NCBI GenBank assembly: GCA_937884685.1
Contig: CAKZYM010001160.1
Location: 1 to 6,097 of the forward strand
Reading direction: 5' to 3'
DNA length: 6,097 nucleotides
From: an uncultured Calothrix sp.
GTDB taxonomy: Bacteria; Cyanobacteriota; Cyanobacteriia; Cyanobacteriales; Nostocaceae
The position numbers and the translations under genes were made by a program. The notes beneath the pieces were generated by a model that had not been told where the DNA came from, searched no databases, and saw nothing but the letters and a program-made list of their open reading frames with translations. Positions 1-5,532 of this stretch are shown here, one piece after another. Numbering within the stretch: the stretch's first letter is position 1; each line of letters starts with the position of its first letter.

Positions 1-12
1 ACAAGTTTCACA
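1..12 (-). pseudogene. Resumption of the interrupted gene, first four codons only
   Basis: On the minus strand, positions 12-1 read TGT GAA ACT TGT, that is C-E-T-C. Joining this to the sequence before the element's other end (D-T-V-R-C at 5544-5530), with the shared TGT counted once, gives DTVRC-ETC. This places the Cys-x-x-Cys where the family has one. The rest of the gene lies outside the window. The call rests on four codons plus the position of the terminal repeats, so it is an inference, but the reading frame and motif agree. Confidence 0.55.
9..12 (-). other. Core (crossover region) at the element's 3' end
   Basis: TGTG on the minus strand, preceded by the element end (…TACATAAAA) and followed by AAACTTGT of the interrupted gene. 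It is a direct repeat of the core at 5532-5529. Four bases alone would be chance. The support comes from the in-frame reconstruction of the target gene and the terminal repeats next to it. Confidence 0.5.
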
Positions 13-13
13 T

Positions 14-30
14 TTTATGTAATACACAAC
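14..30 (+). repeat. Terminal repeat, 3' end of element (outer copy)
   Basis: The plus strand reads TTTATGTAATACACAAC. It is inverted relative to the repeat at 5528-5514 and set two bases further from its core. It also has a second, directly repeated copy at 68-84. This is probably a recombinase binding arm. Confidence 0.6.
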
Positions 31-47
31 AACAACTTTCCCTGCAA

Positions 48-62
48 AATCAGTAGCTGATT
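48..62. other. Small perfect dyad between the two terminal-repeat copies
   Basis: AATCAG-TAG-CTGATT is a 6-bp stem with a 3-base loop, about midway between the direct repeats at 14-30 and 68-84. On the minus strand it is followed by TTTT, so it could be a weak terminator for the element's operon. The stem is AT-rich and short, so a protein-binding dyad is just as likely. Confidence 0.3.
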
Positions 63-67
63 CATTG

Positions 68-84
68 TTTATGGTTTACACAAC
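68..84 (+). repeat. Subterminal direct copy of the 3' terminal repeat
   Basis: TTTATGGTTTACACAAC matches the outer copy at 14-30 in 14 of 17 positions, same orientation, 54 bp apart. The three mismatches are contiguous in the middle (TAA against GTT), leaving two conserved half-blocks, TTTATG and TACACAAC. This looks like a paired binding site for recombinase or accessory protein. Confidence 0.55.
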
Positions 85-105
85 GAACAATATCAGCCAT
101 TAACT

Positions 106-468
106 CTAAATCATCTGATAAGGATATTGATGAATCATCTCTTCAAAAGGAATTAATTCTCCTTCTGGGGTGCAAACATACAGTATTCCTTCAATAAAAC
201 GGGATGAGATTACCTTACCCTCAGACTTTGCCATTGCAAACCATCTCCGAAATATTTCTGGTTCTATATCAGAAAAAGCATATTCATTTTTGTTCCAGGC
301 ATTTTTAATTGCTTCTACGAGAAATCCTGCTGGGTTTTTTATTTGTGTAGTAGCTAATGCTTCTTTTAAACAATCAATTGCATTTAATACTACCTCTTTT
401 TTGGTACGTTGAATCAACTTTGATAAAGTTGAATTAGTTTTAATGTTTAAAGCTGATAACTCAGACAA
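106..468 (-). CDS. Small protein of unknown function, last gene of the element (non-ATG start)
   Basis: 120 aa from a TTG at 468. No in-frame ATG lies upstream. The frame is open further and could start at ATT 486 or CTG 489, overlapping the end of tnpC. No Shine-Dalgarno site is visible for any of them. I do not recognise the protein with certainty. Residues 24-40 look helical. KNPAGFLVEAIKNAW at 44-58 is a motif I associate with C-terminal helical domains of plasmid and phage replication or DNA-binding proteins. WFAMAKSEGKV (76-86) and GILYVCTPEGELIPFEEM (94-111) suggest a small alpha/beta fold. It lies 13 bp after the tnpC stop on the same strand, so it is likely co-transcribed. Shifting one base at the seven-A run of tnpC would fuse it to TnpC. 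Possible roles are accessory factor or passenger. Confidence 0.55.
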   Translation of the reverse strand: MSELSALNIKTNSTLSKLIQRTKKEVVLNAIDCLKEALATTQIKNPAGFLVEAIKNAWNKNEYAFSDIEPEIFRRWFAMAKSEGKVISSRFIEGILYVCTPEGELIPFEEMIHQYPYQMI

Positions 469-481
469 GATTTGGTCATCA

Positions 482-1006
482 TCAATCAGTATTTTTTTGA
501 GAGCGTTTTTTCTTTAAAGGTGTAACTTTTGATGATTTAACATTAAATAATTTGCGTGCATTTAATCGCTTCTCCAAATCTTGAATAGTAGAACTTTGAC
601 GTTCAACAAGTTCCTGTAATTGATGAACACGATAAACTTGACCAGCTAAAGCTTCATTCTTACGTTTTAGCTGTTTATTTTCTGACTCTAAAAGTTGAAT
701 ACGTTCTTTTAAACGAGTTAAAATCTTTGTCTGAGATTTTGATGAAGTTGATTTTAACTCTTCACGAGGCATTGACGATTGTGTGTTACGTATTTGTGCA
801 ATTTTTTGCTTAATTTCAGGGTATTTATATAAATAAGCTACACTAACATTTGCTTGAATAGCAACTGTATGAAAGTTAATCTTTTCATTTCTCTTCTCCA
901 AATATTTAATGGCTTGATTTACTCGATTCAGAGAATCTTGTTTGCGAGATGCTTGTGCTTGTTTAAGATTATCGATTCTGGTTTGTCTAAGTTCATCTTT
1001 ACTCAT
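482..1006 (-). CDS. tnpC: TnpC-like accessory protein with HTH-like and coiled-coil regions (DUF6262 type)
   Basis: A 174-aa basic protein. Residues 1-75 match the pattern I know from DUF6262/TnpC-type proteins next to Tn554-family recombinases: an N-terminal basic helix, INFHTVAIQANVSVAYLY at 43-60 (helix-turn-helix-like) and IKQKIAQIR at 65-73. Residues 94-150 form a long heptad-rich coiled coil (KERIQLLESENKQLKRKNEAL and on), and the C terminus is very Lys-rich. In Tn554, TnpC is not essential but affects the orientation and frequency of transposition, so a DNA-binding accessory role is likely here. The ATG at 1006 overlaps the previous stop as ATGA, and GGAG at 1018-1015 lies 8 bases upstream. 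A run of seven A (498-492) lies near the 3' end. Confidence 0.75.
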   Translation of the reverse strand: MSKDELRQTRIDNLKQAQASRKQDSLNRVNQAIKYLEKRNEKINFHTVAIQANVSVAYLYKYPEIKQKIAQIRNTQSSMPREELKSTSSKSQTKILTRLKERIQLLESENKQLKRKNEALAGQVYRVHQLQELVERQSSTIQDLEKRLNARKLFNVKSSKVTPLKKKRSQKNTD

Positions 1007-2787
1007 GACTTCTTCTCCAAGCTATTTATAATTTTATCTAGCTGGTCGGCTTGTCTTCCAAACTGTTCAACTAACACGTCATGTCCGGCCGAAGTGGCCC
1101 TCGATTCTTTATCCCTTAATTCCGCACGTATTTTTAAGTATTGAGGTAACTTCTCTGTTTGGGCAACAAAACAAGAGCAGGTATAACAAGCACGAAACTT
1201 ATCGCAACGCTCATCCAGTGGCAGTCCGCAAAATCCATAGATAGGAGTATTAATGTGGTCGCCTGAAAGCTCTATTTGGTGAGCAGATGGATTCTCCCAA
1301 AACGAGGAAGGCATTGATTCATAATGCAGAGGTTTTCCATTTATATTTAATAAAGCTTTCTGAATATGTCCTACTTCTTTCTCAATCAATTCACAACTCA
1401 CTTTTGTATAGTGAAGACTAGTTGTTCCTAATTCTTTGTGTCCTGCCCAAGAACTAACAATAGCAAGGTCATGTCCTTGTTCAAAGAGTTGAGTTAATCT
1501 TGTAGACCTTATTAAGGAGGAGGTGAATCTTCCTAAAAATCCATTTTCATCTCTAATATTTTCAGCCTTGATAAGACAACGAATACATTTATAAAGTGGA
1601 GGACGATTGTTAGAAATTACCTTTTTAACTGGTTTTATTTTAGGTTGACTTGGATAAATTGTAGATATATCTTGGTAATGACAGAATAAATAATTCCAAT
1701 CCGAACCCCATAAATTGTTAATGTATTCCTGTTGTTCCTGCACAACTTTAGCAATCACTCTTGTTACTGGAACTTCGTGCAGGTCTTTTGTTTTTTTGCG
1801 CTTCCAAACAATCTTCCAATTCGCTCCTTCTTGTATCAAACAATCTTTTTTTAATAATGCTAATTCTGACGGACGCATTGCTGTAAAAAATGAAATAATC
1901 CACATTCTGGCAATAAAGTCAGGTAATTTATGTAAATTCTTCTCAATTTGTTCGCGTACTACATCAGATATTGGGTCGGGATTACTCAGTTTATGTTTTG
2001 GATAATCATCATTCCTAATGATATCTTGGTCAACAGTAAACCATCCTTGCATTACTGCTATTTCAAAAAAATCTCTTAAAGTACGCAATCTAGATTTAAT
2101 ACCCCCATAACTAGTTTGACAACTAAGAAAATCAAGGATAACACCGCGATTTACTTGCTCAATACTGGTAATATTTTTTTCGACCAAGTAACGCGATAAA
2201 AAACGAAAGTCAACCATACGTTGTGTAATAGTTTCAAATGATAAATCAATTTTACATAAATGGTAAACGTACAATTTTACTAGTCTTATAAACCATTTTT
2301 GTTTAAGCTGTTTGAAGTCAATAGTATAGTAATTTCGCTGCTTATCAACTGAAGAAAGAATAGCTCTCATATCCCATATATCATCCGAAAAATTAAATGG
2401 ATCTATAGGAAGTTCATGATTACTATATCGACTCAGAATTTGTTTTGAAATAGATATAGATGATGGTATTACTTTGAGACATGTTTTACAACGAAATCTT
2501 ATCATACCTCCTCTATCTAGATAATAAAAAACAATATTTTTTGCGTCACAATTGGGACAAACAAAATTATTAATTTTTTTACCTTTAGTCCAGATAGTAT
2601 TAGTATTCAAATCTCGAATTGTTTTTTTATATTTAAGGTTGCAAGACTCACTTATTTTTTTTGGACAGTCGGGACATCTAAATAGTTGTTTACCTCTTTT
2701 TAAACTAGACAATATCAATTGCCTCTTTTCACAGGTAGGACAAATAAATTCTTGTTTGTAGTCTTTTTTCCAATCAATTTTAATCAT
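1003..2787 (-). CDS. tnpB: Third tyrosine recombinase, TnpB-like, with paired N-terminal zinc ribbons
   Basis: A 594-aa protein from the ATG at 2787. This start is chosen because GGAG at 2798-2795 sits 7 bases upstream and the ATG overlaps the previous stop by 8 bp (ATGATTAA). A TTG at 2808 has no such support. Two Cys4 zinc-ribbon-like modules open the protein: C16-x2-C19 with C38-x2-C41, and C77-x2-C80 with C100-x2-C103. A core-binding domain follows (about 150-255), then the catalytic domain: R305 in TAMRPSE, R427 in LIRSTR, H450 in WAGHKE and Y460 in LHYTKV. The box II His is Ser424, an unusual change. A second Cys group, C520, C528, C534, C537 and C539 (GFCGLP, ERC, ACYTCSC), precedes a helical tail. 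The length resembles Tn554 TnpB (about 630 aa). It probably acts with the other two recombinases at the element ends. Confidence 0.85.
   Translation of the reverse strand: MIKIDWKKDYKQEFICPTCEKRQLILSSLKRGKQLFRCPDCPKKISESCNLKYKKTIRDLNTNTIWTKGKKINNFVCPNCDAKNIVFYYLDRGGMIRFRCKTCLKVIPSSISISKQILSRYSNHELPIDPFNFSDDIWDMRAILSSVDKQRNYYTIDFKQLKQKWFIRLVKLYVYHLCKIDLSFETITQRMVDFRFLSRYLVEKNITSIEQVNRGVILDFLSCQTSYGGIKSRLRTLRDFFEIAVMQGWFTVDQDIIRNDDYPKHKLSNPDPISDVVREQIEKNLHKLPDFIARMWIISFFTAMRPSELALLKKDCLIQEGANWKIVWKRKKTKDLHEVPVTRVIAKVVQEQQEYINNLWGSDWNYLFCHYQDISTIYPSQPKIKPVKKVISNNRPPLYKCIRCLIKAENIRDENGFLGRFTSSLIRSTRLTQLFEQGHDLAIVSSWAGHKELGTTSLHYTKVSCELIEKEVGHIQKALLNINGKPLHYESMPSSFWENPSAHQIELSGDHINTPIYGFCGLPLDERCDKFRACYTCSCFVAQTEKLPQYLKIRAELRDKESRATSAGHDVLVEQFGRQADQLDKIINSLEKKS
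1015..1018 (-). promoter_or_regulatory. Ribosome binding site of tnpC
   Basis: GGAG with 8 bases to the ATG at 1006, inside the last codons of the third recombinase. Together with the ATGA overlap it points to coupled translation. Confidence 0.5.
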
Positions 2788-4261
2788 TAGTACTCTCCAA
2801 ACCTTCAATACAATTTCTTAAACTCTTCAAATCATCTTCTAATCCTTGTTGCTGCCGAATCATACCTAAATTTTGAGAAATATCTAGCTCAGATTTGACT
2901 CTTTTTAAATCTTCTTTTAAATAAGTCAAGTCGTCATTAGATACCCGCCAATGTGAACACCTCCAACAAGCATTAACAGTTTGACAAGGCTTTTTCAATA
3001 TTGGACGATGACATTCTCCATACTGTGTAGTTATTTGGTACATCCTACGACGAAGCAATTCTGTCACGGGATTTTTAGGTTTGTGAGAGCTTGCTAATTT
3101 TCCTGCTATGTCAACATATTTTTTTTCTTTGATTAACTCCTGATACTCCGAACCTAGAACTTGTTGAATCAGATGTTTGTAATAACGTTGCATCTCAGAA
3201 GAGCGATGTCTTAAATACTTTTGAATAATTAAGTCTCTAACCCCAGCATTAGTCATTATAGTTGCTACTGTTTTTCTAAATTGATGGGATTTAAAATGCC
3301 ATAATTCACCATCTTTTGACCTAATATTAACTTTTTTTGCAAGCAAATTTAACCACATATTAAACTGAGCTGACGACATAACTTTTGGAATAGGCTTATA
3401 GAATTCCCACTGCCCATTTTTAAGAATTTGACGCTTATTGGTATTGGTACAAAATAATTTATCAAAGCTATTACCAAATAACCTATTAATATAATTTTGT
3501 TGTTCTGAGATAATTGTGACTAATTCGATTATATTAATTGGTAATTCATCTTCTATTTGATATTTCTCAGTTTCTTTTAGTCTCAATCGCCACTGGTTGT
3601 TTCTTTTTCTAAGGCAATCTAAAGGTAAATTTAGTAGTTCTCCAATTCTTAAACCAGTAGTTCTTATAATTAAAACCATCCGTTGGACTTGTTCTGGTAG
3701 AAGATAGATATTTTCTTGAAACTGGTTCCAAACTTCTTCGGGAATATAATCAATTTTATTATTATTAATTTTAATACTATATCGTTTACCTTTGAACCAG
3801 TAAGTATTTACATCTAACCATCCTTCCAAACGGCAAGTATCAAAAAAGACTGCAAGGTTAGAGTAGTAATGAGTTATTGTAGACTCTAATAATCCTTTAG
3901 ATTGCAAGTAATAGTCAAATTCATTAAATATTTGATTATCAATTCTGCCTGAATTATTAATATTCGTTATTTTCAGAAAATTGGAAAAGCTTTTTATAGA
4001 GGTTAAAAAACCTGAAAGAGTGTTCAATGTATAGTATTTTCTTTTTTGAAAACAGTAAAGCTTTGCTAGTAGCTTTAACCAATCTTGAGATAATGGTTCA
4101 AAATTTAAAATATAAAGAGCACAATGTTCAAGAACTTCCATATCTAAATCATTTACAGTATGCCAAATATCTTTATTAAATAGTGGTAAGGATGTAAGAA
4201 TAAGCATTTCTTCATTTTGAGATAAAACTTGAAACTCTACTAATTGATTTAAGTTATTCAT
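2780..4261 (-). CDS. Second tyrosine recombinase, with C-terminal Cys/His cluster
   Basis: A 493-aa tyrosine recombinase. An in-frame TTG lies three codons upstream (4270), but the ATG at 4261 is preferred because it gives an 8-bp overlap (ATGAATAA) with tnpA, matching the next junction. From this ATG, an N-terminal domain fills about 1-170 and the catalytic domain about 175-365. Visible residues are R205 in TTGLRIGE, H326 and R329 in SHQFRKT, H352 in YLRHRSS, and Y361 in RYYKH. The His-to-Tyr distance is 9, one less than in its two neighbours, and the usual LGH is LRH. After the catalytic core come C417-H418, C426, C432, C435 and H437 (GECHRP, PCQ, ACWRCSH), a likely zinc site, followed by a charged helical or coiled-coil tail (about 443-490). 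It may be a TnpB relative or a separate third class. Tn554 itself has only one TnpB. Confidence 0.85.
   Translation of the reverse strand: MNNLNQLVEFQVLSQNEEMLILTSLPLFNKDIWHTVNDLDMEVLEHCALYILNFEPLSQDWLKLLAKLYCFQKRKYYTLNTLSGFLTSIKSFSNFLKITNINNSGRIDNQIFNEFDYYLQSKGLLESTITHYYSNLAVFFDTCRLEGWLDVNTYWFKGKRYSIKINNNKIDYIPEEVWNQFQENIYLLPEQVQRMVLIIRTTGLRIGELLNLPLDCLRKRNNQWRLRLKETEKYQIEDELPINIIELVTIISEQQNYINRLFGNSFDKLFCTNTNKRQILKNGQWEFYKPIPKVMSSAQFNMWLNLLAKKVNIRSKDGELWHFKSHQFRKTVATIMTNAGVRDLIIQKYLRHRSSEMQRYYKHLIQQVLGSEYQELIKEKKYVDIAGKLASSHKPKNPVTELLRRRMYQITTQYGECHRPILKKPCQTVNACWRCSHWRVSNDDLTYLKEDLKRVKSELDISQNLGMIRQQQGLEDDLKSLRNCIEGLESTND
2795..2798 (-). promoter_or_regulatory. Ribosome binding site deciding the third recombinase start
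   Basis: GGAG on the minus strand with a 7-base spacer to the ATG at 2787, inside the end of the previous gene. It favours 2787 over the upstream TTG at 2808. Confidence 0.55.
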
Positions 4262-5333
4262 TTTCTTCAATTTCTACTACTTTCATCAAATCACTTTCGT
4301 TTACAACATGAGAATAAACATCTAATGTTGTTTGTATTGATGAATGACCTAGTAAATGCTTGACTCTATCTGCTGAATATCCTGCTTTTAAAAGACGAGT
4401 GGCATATGTATGGCGAAATAAGTGTGGGTGAACTTTAATACCTGTTTTTTTAGATAATCTATAAAACATCGTATTAATAACTTTAGGATGTATTGGTTGT
4501 CCTATTTCTCCTGACCAAATGTTGATAAATACGTAATTTGATTCGACACAAGGGTACTCATAAATTAGATAATCGTTGTACATTTGTAGGAGTTCTGGAA
4601 CTACAGGAATTACTCTTTGAAGACCTTTAGCTCTAATACCATAAGGATTAATCCGACTCACAATTCTAATAGTATTGTCTCCGTAATCTCCTATGTCCTC
4701 ATGCTGAAGTCCTAGTAATTCTCCTTTCCTTATTCCTGTACCATTTAGCATCAAAATAATTAACTTGTCCCGTAATCTATGACAAGCATTTACTAAAGTT
4801 TCTATCTGTTTATTAGTAAGACATCCAGGAAATTTTTTAGGCTCTTTTAGTTTGACTAGTTTTTTTCTTATCGGTTTCGACTTAGAAATGCCTTTTAAGA
4901 AACGAGTACGGCTAATTCCTACTGGCATGAAAAACCTTTCAAACTGCTTAAAATCTACAGTCTTATTGGCAGTATGGTACTCGTAAAAACTACTAACAGT
5001 AGTTATTGCTCGGTTAATAGTCTTCTCTGTTCTTTTTGCTTTTATTGGTTGCATAGAAACAACTTTTGATATATCTCCAACTCGCAACCAATAAGCAAAG
5101 GTTTCTAAATCAGAAAGTTGAATGCTTCGCCAATCCAGATGCTGCTTACTAAGAAATTCCCACCAAGCCTTCAAGTCATAAGCATAACTTTCAACTGTGT
5201 TAGGGGATTTGTTTGTACTGAGGTAAGTTAAATACTTCTGAATTGGTTCTATTAACTGATAATTTTCGTCTAAAATCAGCCAAACTGGTTCACCTGTGTT
5301 AGGTTCAATCCCTCGCTGAAGAGATAATTTCAT
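4254..5333 (-). CDS. tnpA: Tyrosine recombinase, TnpA-like (Tn554 family)
   Basis: This 359-aa tyrosine recombinase cuts and rejoins DNA strands at the element ends through a 3'-phosphotyrosine intermediate. Its length is close to Tn554 TnpA (about 361 aa). The N-terminal core-binding domain spans about residues 30-125 (SPNTVESYAYDLKAWWEFL at 43-61 is typical). The catalytic domain follows from about 170. All active-site residues are visible: R202 in GIRKGE, a candidate Lys at 236 (AKGLQR), H304 and R307 in HPHLFRHTYATR, H330 in LLGHSS, and the nucleophile Y340 in DVYSHV. The ATG at 5333 is the first possible start, because a TAA lies two codons upstream. AGGA touches the ATG directly, too close for a good Shine-Dalgarno site. 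The stop overlaps the next gene's ATG by 8 bp, so it is the first gene of an operon. Confidence 0.9.
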   Translation of the reverse strand: MKLSLQRGIEPNTGEPVWLILDENYQLIEPIQKYLTYLSTNKSPNTVESYAYDLKAWWEFLSKQHLDWRSIQLSDLETFAYWLRVGDISKVVSMQPIKAKRTEKTINRAITTVSSFYEYHTANKTVDFKQFERFFMPVGISRTRFLKGISKSKPIRKKLVKLKEPKKFPGCLTNKQIETLVNACHRLRDKLIILMLNGTGIRKGELLGLQHEDIGDYGDNTIRIVSRINPYGIRAKGLQRVIPVVPELLQMYNDYLIYEYPCVESNYVFINIWSGEIGQPIHPKVINTMFYRLSKKTGIKVHPHLFRHTYATRLLKAGYSADRVKHLLGHSSIQTTLDVYSHVVNESDLMKVVEIEENE

Positions 5334-5528
5334 TCCTGTTTATATAATTTAACGCGCTTTCTTTCATTGTGGAGATGCAACCGACGGACGGCTTGTATGG
5401 TCTGGTAGTAAAGGTAGAATCGATGCCGGTATATGCACTTTGAGCGTTGTAAATGGAGTCGTATTCTACAATGAAGATTCTTTCAATTGTTGTTGATGTT
5501 ATATAAGTTAATATTTTGTATGACATAA
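5334..5528 (-). other. Leader between element 5' end and tnpA
   Basis: This stretch holds the terminal repeat and then about 180 bp with no independent gene that I recognise. The interrupted gene's frame stays open through all of it. Sampled lines 5341-5460 are about 42-43% GC, like the flanking gene and unlike tnpA. I searched by eye for a sigma-70-type promoter and found no -35/-10 pair with good spacing. Transcription may therefore come from the interrupted gene, or from a promoter I cannot see. Confidence 0.4.
5514..5528 (-). repeat. Terminal repeat, 5' end of element
   Basis: The minus strand reads TTATGTCATACAAAA, immediately inside the TGTG core. It matches TTATGTAATACACAA on the plus strand at 15-29 (13 of 15), so the two ends carry imperfect inverted repeats. 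This is probably the recombinase binding arm. The surrounding 60 bases (5461-5520) are very AT-rich, about 22% GC. Confidence 0.6.
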
Positions 5529-5532
5529 CACA
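5529..5532 (-). other. Core (crossover region) at the element's 5' end
   Basis: TGTG on the minus strand. Upstream is the interrupted gene (…GTTCGG), and downstream is the element's terminal repeat, starting TTATGT. The same four bases occur at 12-9 at the other end, in the same orientation, as expected for a short core shared by the two junctions. The true overlap region may be a few bases longer and need not be identical at both ends, as in Tn554. Confidence 0.5.

Larger units (their letters stand above)
5305..5529 (-). other. Chimeric C-terminal tail: interrupted gene's frame read into the element
   Basis: From the junction, the interrupted gene's frame continues for 74 codons into the element, as VMSYKILTYITSTTIERI and onward, to a stop at 5307-5305. 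This is 29 bp past the first base of the tnpA start codon. An annotation pipeline would call one 242-aa gene at 6033-5305, but its last 74 residues are element DNA with no family likeness I recognise. They replace the target's missing Cys-containing end. A fusion protein could be made and could couple translation into tnpA, or the open frame could be chance. Confidence 0.5.
9..5532 (-). mobile_element. Complete Tn554-like element with three tyrosine recombinases, inserted in the DUF7227-like gene
   Basis: The element runs between two TGTG cores, 5532-5529 and 12-9 (both minus strand), and is 5520 bp counting one core. Three observations support these ends. The flanking gene is broken at the first core and can be rejoined in frame at the second. 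Imperfect inverted repeats lie just inside both cores (5528-5514 and 15-29, 13 of 15 bases matching). The interval holds a recombinase operon on one strand with no other cargo except a 120-aa gene. Tn554-type elements transpose through tyrosine recombinases, make no long target duplication and can be site-selective, which fits. The exact crossover point within or near TGTG cannot be fixed from one copy. Confidence 0.75.

Noticed and set aside
56..105. A second decayed copy of the target gene (D-I-V-R-C) at the element's 3' end
   Set aside because: Only 17 bases match, and the following bases match the element's own terminal repeat better than the gene. Reported as a likeness only.
854..1144. 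Plus-strand open frames (also 170-412, 1715-2005, 2552-2761, 5677-5910)
   Set aside because: They are antisense to well-supported genes, have no recognisable domains, and no ribosome site or neighbours on that strand.
482..5333. Standard RIT element
   Set aside because: RIT recombinases are of similar moderate size and lack a TnpC/DUF6262 partner. The sizes, zinc modules and TnpC here fit the Tn554 side better.
5334..5500. Sigma-70 promoter for tnpA
   Set aside because: Candidate boxes such as TTGAAA/TAGAAT or TTTACA/TATACC are only 12-14 bp apart, too close for a standard promoter.
9..5532. Long target-site duplication
   Set aside because: Beyond the TGTG shared by both junctions the flanks differ, as expected for tyrosine recombinase insertion, so it is treated as a core and not as a duplication made by a DDE transposase.
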